Assembly: GCA_018268075.1 (NCBI GenBank)
Contig: JAFDXH010000055.1
Coordinates: forward strand, 1-64,000
Length of the DNA: 64,000 bases
From: Bacteroidota bacterium
Lineage (GTDB): Bacteria; Bacteroidota; Bacteroidia; Chitinophagales; Chitinophagaceae
Reading direction: 5' to 3'
The position numbers and the translations under genes were made by a program. Positions 58,801 to 64,000 of the stretch are shown here, in pieces; positions within the stretch are counted from its first letter, which is position 1; each line of letters starts with the position of its first letter. The notes under the pieces were generated by a model that made no database searches, was not told the origin of the DNA, and saw only the letters and a program-made list of their open reading frames with translations.

Positions 58801-59305
58801 ATAATTCTTTCAGGCACCACCACAGGGTCTCAATATAATTATTTTCAAAGGTGATGTACGGATGATCCAGATCTACCCAGTAGCCCATCTTTCTGGTTAA
58901 TTCATCCCACTTATCCTTAAACTTTAAAACCTCTCGCCTGCAGGTAGCATTATACTCTTCTATAGATATCTTTTTTCCTATATCTTCTTTTGTTATACCT
59001 AATAATTTTTCCACACCCAGCTCTACAGGCAAGCCATGAGTATCCCACCCACCCTTTCTTTTTACCTGATAGCCTTGCATGGTTTTGTACCGGCACACCA
59101 GATCCTTTAGAGTACGACTGATTACATGATGGATTCCGGGCATACCATTGGCGCTTGGCGGCCCTTCATAAAAAACAAAAGATTCGTGCCCTTCCCTTTC
59201 ATCAATACTTTTCTGAAAGGTGCTGCTCTCGGCCCAAAAATGCTCAATTTCATTTGCAATTTCTGGTAGATTTAACTGCTTATATTCCGGGTATTTCTTA
59301 TTCAT
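55898..59305 (-). CDS. ileS: Isoleucyl-tRNA synthetase, IleRS2-like with GIHH motif
   Basis: The 1135-residue enzyme charges tRNA-Ile. In place of the class I HIGH motif it has GIHH (residues 57-60, in ANGMPGIHHVIS), and the second signature is KMSKR (667-671) rather than KMSKS. Both fit the eukaryote-like IleRS2 type, and the swapped GxHH form is known to give very high mupirocin resistance in some IleRS2 enzymes. It has the CP1 editing insertion (about 200-430) and a C-terminal anticodon-binding region (about 740-1000). The dksA-like gene follows 4 bases on. Confidence 0.93.
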   Translation of the reverse strand: MNKKYPEYKQLNLPEIANEIEHFWAESSTFQKSIDEREGHESFVFYEGPPSANGMPGIHHVISRTLKDLVCRYKTMQGYQVKRKGGWDTHGLPVELGVEKLLGITKEDIGKKISIEEYNATCRREVLKFKDKWDELTRKMGYWVDLDHPYITFENNYIETLWWCLKELYKKGYLYESVSIQPYSPAAGTGLSSHELNQPGTYKDIKDTSVVAMFKAVKNDSSKWLFEDSKVEELYFLAWTTTPWTLPSNLGLTVGPRIQYALVQTFNPYTHLPINVILAEGLIPKYFKKENENGAVETYNSEVKELPWRILALINGEKLAGIKYEQLLPSAANTLEKIREITPNAEPFRIITGDFVTTEDGTGIVHTAPAFGADDFKAGQKNNLGILTLVDKEGKFVEGVGEFSGRFVKDYKDEKNYTDVNVDISVKLKKENRAFKVEKYEHNYPHCWRTDKPIIYYPLDAWFIKTTAVKDRMIELNKTINWKPASTGTGRFGNWLENMVDWNLSRSRFWGTPLPVWRTGDGEEEICIGSIEELRTELQRSFDAGVMKPHEGKTVAEQIDELTSDLHKPFVDKIILVSSNGMPMERVADLIDVWFDSGAMPYAQLHYPFENKKEFKDNFPADFIAEGVDQTRGWFYTLHALGVLLFDSVAYKTVVSNGLVLDKNGNKMSKRVGNVIDPFETLDIFGPDATRWYLITNASPWDSLKFDIEGIKEVQRKFFGTLYNTYQFFALYANLDQFSYKEGSIEIGHRSELDQWILSELNSLIKRVMENFDQYEPTHAGREIEYFVNEQLSNWYVRLCRRRFWKPVPLNQNGENIIEEMQDKIAAYQTLYECLDTISALMAPISPFFADWLYKNLNGVTGRQKENSVHLRKFPIYSEAIINHALESRMVMAQDISSLILSLRKKSGVKVRQPLQKVLIPSHGADFEQQILGVAKIIKAETNIKEIDFLPADNDFIKKRVKANFKSLGKKLGSKMKWAAEKINNLNEIEIDQVLSGTFLLNPEFSKLKEEEIYINIEDVEVTTNEIPGYEIAVKGSLTVALDLTLTPELEKEGFAREFVNRVQNIRKDRNFELTDKIDLIIEDKNPAKDIIIEFNEYICAEILAEKIDFQKQVSEASIIEVNNDQITLQVNKKT

Positions 59306-59341
59306 GTTCTGTAAACCTGCGTATTTTTCTTAAAAAGTAGG

Positions 59342-59349
59342 CAAAGTTA
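59342..59349 (-). promoter_or_regulatory. -7 element of ileS promoter
   Basis: On the minus strand TAACTTTG matches TAnnTTTG exactly and lies 36 bases before the ileS ATG. A second exact match, TACATTTG at 59508-59501, lies about 195 bases before the ATG and could give a longer leader. Neither has a clear -33 element. Confidence 0.5.
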
Positions 59350-59610
59350 AACTATTGCCGTGGCTTTTTCAGGGAGATTGTATTGACAAGAGGTGGTTGA
59401 GCTGCTTGTTAAGCCTGCCTTAGGATAAAATAAAGTTGCTTTCACTTATTCTGGCACAATATTTAAACTATATATGCTCTACTTATTAATACACCCTTTA
59501 CAAATGTATTAATGGCCGTTGCTATACCTATGGAAACAATTAGTGGTATTAGTTAAAAACATATACTGTTACCCAGTTAAAATTAGCTTTCCTCAACGGC
59601 AAAAAGTTAA

Positions 59611-59644
59611 AGAGGCGAAGAAAAAATCTTCGCCCCTTTTTTTT
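59611..59644 (-). terminator. Terminator of the heme-uptake operon (bidirectional)
   Basis: GGCGAAG (59614-59620) and CTTCGCC (59628-59634) form a 7-bp stem, extended by two further pairs past one mismatch. On the minus strand it follows the hmuY stop by 21 bases and is trailed by TCTTTAACTTTTT. On the plus strand it is followed by eight T's. Confidence 0.7.
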
Positions 59645-59664
59645 ATTCCTTAAATTATGTTCTA

Positions 59665-60255
59665 CTAAAAATTTCTACCATCTGATTGATAAGAATAACG
59701 AAATTTATATATAAGTGTAGTAGGCGTAGGATTAGGGGGAGTATAGCCTGCATAATTTACAGCAGTAATCTCCAACTTTACATAATGATTATCTGCGGTT
59801 CGTATTACAAAGAACAATCCCGCTTTGGGGCTAAATGCATGGGTAACATCATTATAATTATACCAACCATTGGTAAACCCTGCATTAATTGCGGGTGTAG
59901 CAGCAGTGGTATCATAGGCATATCCTGTTTCTGGCGCGGTTAGGTAACTGCTATAAATACCACTTTGAGTGATTACGCCTGCATTTCCCGGCCCGCTAGA
60001 GTGGCTGTTCAATATGATGCTTACAAATCGAATACCAATATCCCATTTTGAAGTAGCCGAATCGCTATTGGCCACTTTAGTTTTATTTTTAAAGTTATAA
60101 AGCAAATAACTATTTGTAGCAAATGGAACTTCTACAGAATCTATAACTGATACTGACGGCGTTGGGGTAGGTTGGGGAGTATCTGTTTTTCCACAACTCA
60201 TTAAGGCGCCAATCGCAATGGCAAAAATTCCAAGATTCATTTTCTTCATTTTCAT
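59665..60255 (-). CDS. HmuY-family heme-binding lipoprotein
   Basis: HmuY captures heme, often from host or environmental hemoproteins, and passes it to a TonB receptor. The 196-residue protein has a lipoprotein signal with C21 (GALMSC), then a proline/threonine-rich spacer and a HmuY-like domain (DSATSKWDIGIRFVSI; NSHSSGPGNAG; GWYNYNDVTHAFSPK). The heme ligands of HmuY are usually two histidines; candidates here are the histidines in NSHSS, VTHAF and DNHYV, but their role cannot be fixed from sequence. It is the last gene of an operon with a TonB receptor and AraC regulator. Confidence 0.82.
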   Translation of the reverse strand: MKMKKMNLGIFAIAIGALMSCGKTDTPQPTPTPSVSVIDSVEVPFATNSYLLYNFKNKTKVANSDSATSKWDIGIRFVSIILNSHSSGPGNAGVITQSGIYSSYLTAPETGYAYDTTAATPAINAGFTNGWYNYNDVTHAFSPKAGLFFVIRTADNHYVKLEITAVNYAGYTPPNPTPTTLIYKFRYSYQSDGRNF

Positions 60256-60265
60256 TTGGTTTTAT

Positions 60266-62398
60266 TTAAAGTTTAAAATTGATGTTGATAAAAATACTTC
60301 TGCCATAGAGATAAGGCATTTGAAGTTTATTAGTATAGTTAAATATATTTTCCATACCACCTTGCACTTCCACCAAAGAGCCTATTGATTTTGAAATAGT
60401 CGCATTGGCAAGCACAAACCCTTGCACAAATTCCCGTGGATCATCCAGTACATCATTACCGTTTTGAAAACCATTTAAACCATTATAGCCATACTTACCC
60501 CGATACTTTACTGTAATAAATGCAGACCCCTTAAGGGCTTCATTATTATAAAAAAGTCTTATTTGCGCGGTGTTTCTACTTCTATTATATAATCCTTTAT
60601 ATTCTTCTTTAGTTACAAGCGATGTTTCACCTGTCACAGGATCTCGCTTATATAATTGCTTATCTTTAATTTTTTGCAATACTTCTTTATCTTTTGCTAT
60701 CAGGTATTGATAACTTCCTGAAATTGAAAAGTTCTTTTTAAACCGATGGGATATTGTTATTTCAGATCCTTCGGTAAATACTTTATTTAAATTGATGTAA
60801 GAATAAATGGACTGATTATTTGTCTTATTAAAAGGAAGATTGTAAGTTTCAATCAGATTACTGATATCATTTCTAAAAAAATTAATTTTAAAAATGGTAT
60901 TATTTTTAAAGGTGTAATCAAACCCTAAGTTGGTGCCAATACTTTTTTCCGGCGATAAGATCACTCCATTGAGATAGGGTTGTATATTGATACTATTATC
61001 TATCTGGCCATTCTTTTTCAAATTTATTAATCCATTTCCTAATTCGCGGGCGCCAAGGAGGGTGTACCCAATGAGAGAGTTGGAAAAGTCCAGAAATTGC
61101 TGGCGAAAATCAGGCGCCTTAAACCCTGCGCCTACACTTCCCTTTAGAATAAAATCGGGTGTAACCTTATAGGCTATCGCAATTTTCGGACTTATTTGCG
61201 CACTATACAATGAATTTTTATCAAAACGAGCGCCTGCTATTATATTGGTTCTATTTCTCCAGTGTAATTGTTTTTGAACATAGGCATACCATGAGTTCAA
61301 ATGTTTGACAGAACTGTATCTGGTAGAATTTACTTTTTCAAAATTATATCCGGCGCCGGCAATCAATAAGGAAGCAGGATCTTTGCCAATATTAAATTGC
61401 ATCTCCGGCCTGAGTAATAGTTGATCCAAATTAATTTTTTCATATAAAGAATCATTCTTTTCAAGAAAGACCGCCGCATTATTAGTGTATGCAGTAGTGT
61501 AAAGAGAAGTAAAATAATTGACGCTATTGTTCATCTTGTGTTGCCATTTAGCAAAAATACTTTTATCTGTTTCAATGGTATTTCCCTTCACTACCTGGGG
61601 TACCATATCAGGAAAAATTAAATAGTTGTTATGCTGATTGTCTGAAAAATAACGACCGGATATAGTGAGCTTATTTTTATCATTCCATGGATACACAATT
61701 TTTGCATTTAAAGAATAATCTTCAAATGGATCCACCGTCTTTCCATAAATATTTTTATCAAGATCGTACCCATCACTGCTCAGGCGATTTACAAATAATT
61801 GCAAGGCAATTTTTTTTCCTACAAAATTTCCAGCTCCACTTACGCCTAAAGTATTATTGGTGCCATAATGGGTATTTATTCCAATAGAATTTTTAACAGG
61901 CTTTTTAGTAATTACATTTATCACTCCTGCCAGCGCATCTGATCCGTAAAGGCTTGTAGCTGTGCCTTTTAAAATTTCAATTTGTTCTATGTTGCCCACA
62001 GCAATTCTACCTAAATTAATAATGCCGGCATTCCTGCCGGTTAATGGTTCGCCATCTACCATTATCAATGTGTATGCAGGATCAAGCCCTTGCATTTGTA
62101 CCCCTTCGCCAAAAGGATTAGGATATCCCTGCAATGCAGTACCCAATGGGTTAGAGGCAACTACTATTCCACTTTGCATTTGCAGTATATCAAGTAATTT
62201 TTGAGAGCCCGATTGCAAAATATTTTTATAACTAATTACTTCGATAGGCAAGGGCAGATTGCTCACTTTATTTTCGGTACGTGTACCAGATACCACCACT
62301 TCATCCAAAATTTTTAGTGTACTGTCGGCTTTTTTTTCCTGCGCCAAAGACAGTATAGGGCTAAGAAAAAAGAATATATAGATAAATCGTAATGGCAT
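60266..62398 (-). CDS. TonB-dependent heme receptor (HmuR-like)
   Basis: A TonB receptor of about 710 residues, with a signal peptide (MPLRFIYIFFFLSPILSLAQ) starting at the ATG at 62398; a frame five codons longer starts at a TTG and is less likely. The plug domain contains the TonB-box-like KILDEVVVSGTRTE, VSNLPLPIEVIS and MVDGEPLTGRNAGIINLGR. The barrel ends in LKFNINFKL-like strands with an aromatic-rich final strand. The HmuY gene 10 bases downstream and the AraC regulator upstream indicate heme transport. Confidence 0.88.
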   Translation of the reverse strand: MPLRFIYIFFFLSPILSLAQEKKADSTLKILDEVVVSGTRTENKVSNLPLPIEVISYKNILQSGSQKLLDILQMQSGIVVASNPLGTALQGYPNPFGEGVQMQGLDPAYTLIMVDGEPLTGRNAGIINLGRIAVGNIEQIEILKGTATSLYGSDALAGVINVITKKPVKNSIGINTHYGTNNTLGVSGAGNFVGKKIALQLFVNRLSSDGYDLDKNIYGKTVDPFEDYSLNAKIVYPWNDKNKLTISGRYFSDNQHNNYLIFPDMVPQVVKGNTIETDKSIFAKWQHKMNNSVNYFTSLYTTAYTNNAAVFLEKNDSLYEKINLDQLLLRPEMQFNIGKDPASLLIAGAGYNFEKVNSTRYSSVKHLNSWYAYVQKQLHWRNRTNIIAGARFDKNSLYSAQISPKIAIAYKVTPDFILKGSVGAGFKAPDFRQQFLDFSNSLIGYTLLGARELGNGLINLKKNGQIDNSINIQPYLNGVILSPEKSIGTNLGFDYTFKNNTIFKINFFRNDISNLIETYNLPFNKTNNQSIYSYINLNKVFTEGSEITISHRFKKNFSISGSYQYLIAKDKEVLQKIKDKQLYKRDPVTGETSLVTKEEYKGLYNRSRNTAQIRLFYNNEALKGSAFITVKYRGKYGYNGLNGFQNGNDVLDDPREFVQGFVLANATISKSIGSLVEVQGGMENIFNYTNKLQMPYLYGRSIFININFKL

Positions 62399-62436
62399 TT
62401 TTAAGTCAGGCAAATTTCAAATACTATAAGGAGGGT

Positions 62437-62478
62437 TTTATCATGATACTGTCATAAGGGTGTATGATATTTATCATG
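62437..62478. promoter_or_regulatory. Candidate operator of the heme-uptake operon
   Basis: A 9-base direct repeat, TTTATCATG, occurs at 62437-62445 and 62470-62478, with starts 33 bases apart (three helical turns). The first copy overlaps a 10-bp palindrome, TATCATGATA (62439-62448). The second overlaps the inverted repeat ATGATA-tt-TATCAT (62464-62477). The site lies between the AraC regulator and the receptor gene. Confidence 0.6.
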
Positions 62479-62523
62479 TAGCTAAATGACGATTCAATGA
62501 TTGCAAATCAAATTACCGCCTGA

Positions 62524-63459
62524 TCAAATATTTCTAAATAAAAGTTCACAAGGTTTCAGCCCTGTATGTTTTTTAAAAGCGGTAGAAAAATGTGAAATAG
62601 AAGAATATTCCAACAAATCTGCAACCTCAGTTACGGTCATATTTTTTTCGTACAATAAAAATTTTGCATGTTCCATTCTTTGGTTTTGGAAGAAATCAAA
62701 AATAGTAGTTCCATACATTTCTTTAAACCCTTTTTTTAAATAACATTCATTAATGGCTGCCTTACGGCTTAATTCTTTAATCGTTATTGGATTACAAATA
62801 TGTTGCAACAATATCTCCCTGGAAAGTGCAATCTTTTCGCGGTCTGCTTCATTTGCTAAAAATTTGCATTCAAATCCAATTTCCTTTGTACCAGACAGCA
62901 TATCCATACTATAAAGTAGTAGAATCTGCGATTGTGCATTTATAAAAATGTTCTCTAGTGTATCAGTAAAACTGTGATTTATCATACTATCCAATACATC
63001 TCTAGTTCGTTTATATACAGGAATAGATTTTTTAAAAGATTGCGTATGTTTAAATCCTAAAATATTTTCAGAAAAAGTAGTTGTTTTTAACCCCTTCACA
63101 AAGGTTGATAAATGCCTTGCACTAAAGCGAAATCCAATTACATCAAAATTATCTTTATCACTTTCGCCTGCAAAACCTGAAGCCGGGCATTGGTTACACT
63201 CCTGATCATTATGATTACAGTACTGATTGCCAGATATACAAAAAACAAGCTCAACAGAAGACTTAGACTTATGTGGGTGATAGTTGTAAATAAAAATTGC
63301 CTGATCCTCAGTAAATCCTTCGGGTTTTGACTGATACCGCTTTATTACATAATGCACCGACCCGGGTACTGATGGTGATTTTCTCAAAGAAACAGCCCTG
63401 CTTTTCCCCAATTCGGGAAATGTATTTAATTCTGATAGAGTATTTTCTAAGCTATTCAT
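62524..63459 (-). CDS. AraC-type regulator of heme uptake with cysteine cluster
   Basis: A 311-residue regulator with a C-terminal double HTH AraC domain (from about 215: SREILLQHICNPITIKEL; AAINECYLKKGFKEMYG; YSSISHFSTAFKKHTGL). The N-terminal half contains the pattern C74-x6-C81-x6-C88-x2-C91 (CISGNQYCNHNDQECNQC), which could bind a metal, a cluster or heme. It precedes the TonB receptor gene by 125 bases. Regulation of heme uptake by heme or iron sensing is the natural inference, but the ligand is unknown. Confidence 0.85.
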   Translation of the reverse strand: MNSLENTLSELNTFPELGKSRAVSLRKSPSVPGSVHYVIKRYQSKPEGFTEDQAIFIYNYHPHKSKSSVELVFCISGNQYCNHNDQECNQCPASGFAGESDKDNFDVIGFRFSARHLSTFVKGLKTTTFSENILGFKHTQSFKKSIPVYKRTRDVLDSMINHSFTDTLENIFINAQSQILLLYSMDMLSGTKEIGFECKFLANEADREKIALSREILLQHICNPITIKELSRKAAINECYLKKGFKEMYGTTIFDFFQNQRMEHAKFLLYEKNMTVTEVADLLEYSSISHFSTAFKKHTGLKPCELLFRNI

Positions 63460-63622
63460 GAACTTTGCAAATATACGCTAATGCAAGGTGCCTACTGCTC
63501 CTAAGTATGGTTTTGGCTTTTTTTTCCCGATTTAGAAAATAAGGATAAATAAAGGTTGAAATTTTGTTTCTTTTTTGTGGAAAACGCTCAATATCTCTTT
63601 AGGAATTCTGCCTCTTTTTCAA

Positions 63623-63630
63623 TAAATTTG
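63623..63630 (+). promoter_or_regulatory. -7 element of gyrB promoter
   Basis: TAAATTTG matches TAnnTTTG exactly and lies 40 bases before the gyrB ATG. No -33 TTTG is evident at the usual distance. Confidence 0.5.
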
Positions 63631-63670
63631 CATATCGTTTTCACGATACATTTTTTATTATCCCTCATAT

Positions 63671-64000
63671 ATGACAGAAGATAGCGCAGCAGTGATTTCA
63701 CCAAAGGCAGATACCTATGGTGCAGAAAGTATTCAGGTATTAGAAGGCCTTGAAGCAGTAAGAAAAAGACCCGCAATGTATATTGGTGATGTAGGCAATA
63801 AGGGCCTTCATCATCTGGTATATGAAGTGGTTGATAATTCTATAGATGAAGCACTTGCAGGGTATTGTACCAAAATAGAAGTGACGATCAATGAAGACAA
63901 TTCTATTACTGTAATAGACAATGGCCGTGGTATTCCTACCGGTATCATGAAAAAGGAAGGAAAGAGCGCATTGGAAGTAGTAATGACTGTATTGCACGCA
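63671..64000 (+). CDS. gyrB: DNA gyrase subunit B (partial)
   Basis: The B subunit supplies the ATPase of DNA gyrase. The first 110 codons are present; the gene runs off the right edge. The N-terminal GHKL domain shows [32 protein letters not shown] (with the catalytic-region EVVDNS helix) and VIDNGRGIP. The start MTEDSAAVI at 63671 follows a promoter element. GyrB is preferred over ParE because the [19 protein letters not shown] pattern is GyrB-like, but the two are close. Confidence 0.9.
   Translation, partial: MTEDSAAVISPKADTYGAESIQVLEGLEAVRKRPAMYIGDVGNKGLHHLVYEVVDNSIDEALAGYCTKIEVTINEDNSITVIDNGRGIPTGIMKKEGKSALEVVMTVLHA

Larger units (their letters stand above)
59306..59664. other. Intergenic region hmuY / ileS
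   Basis: About 360 bases. It holds the ileS -7 element (59342-59349), a second -7 match further upstream (59501-59508), and the hmuY terminator (59611-59644). A 7-base pair of complementary arms, GCCGTTG (59515-59521) and CAACGGC (59594-59600), brackets about 70 bases before that hairpin. No protein gene was found in it. Confidence 0.45.

Noticed and set aside
59306-59664. A possible 6S-like or other structured RNA upstream of ileS
   Set aside because: Only one short pair of arms and the hmuY terminator were found. There is no long irregular hairpin typical of 6S RNA.

Overview
The window is one contiguous stretch of a Bacteroidota chromosome, most likely Chitinophagaceae or a close relative. 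The evidence is type IX secretion sorting tails, Bacteroidota-type promoters (TTTG / TAnnTTTG), a bacterial GGGP synthase, an atpD-atpC pair split from the other ATP synthase genes, an 83-residue epsilon subunit, DUF4271 next to hemD, HmuY/TonB heme uptake, and an IleRS and DksA of Bacteroidota type. DNA is AT-rich and almost fully coding. I saw no tRNA, rRNA, CRISPR array, insertion sequence or prophage.

Region 1 (1-11.5 kb, minus strand) is the division and cell wall cluster, read mraZ-rsmH-ftsL-ftsI-murE-mraY-murD-ftsW-murG-murC, with murC running off the left edge. Gene joints are tight (TAATG and ATGAATGA overlaps), and three 10-bp repeats upstream of mraZ look like its own operator.

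Region 2 (11.7-32 kb) is housekeeping: an orphan histidine kinase, YqgE, a lipid acyltransferase, atpDC, a YncE-propeller/phosphoesterase fusion, a CPBP membrane protease, hemW, a BamA/TamA-like barrel, DUF4271 and hemD, gapA, an EI24 membrane protein, an RsmI-like methylase, ruvB and a LytS/LytTR two-component pair.

Region 3 (32-45.5 kb) is mixed: a lipoprotein, a broken T9SS cargo gene, a secreted M28 peptidase, GGGP synthase, an arfB gene overlapping an MbnP/MbnH-type pair (a possible copper/kynurenine system), a flippase, an MsbA-like ABC exporter, rbfA, a LolC/E-like permease and a T9SS surface protein.

Region 4 (45.4-64 kb) holds a four-gene TonB receptor operon with its own winged-helix regulator, radA and comF, a second LytS/LytTR pair whose sensor appears split by a frameshift at nine A's, ileS with a DksA-like gene carrying a histone-H1-like tail, a heme-uptake operon (AraC regulator with a cysteine cluster, TonB receptor, HmuY lipoprotein), and the start of gyrB.

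The observations most worth following are the GIHH motif in IleRS (expected mupirocin hyper-resistance), the MbnP/MbnH pair, the poly-A frameshift in the sensor kinase, the H1-like DksA fusion, the MraZ operator and the heme-operon control region.
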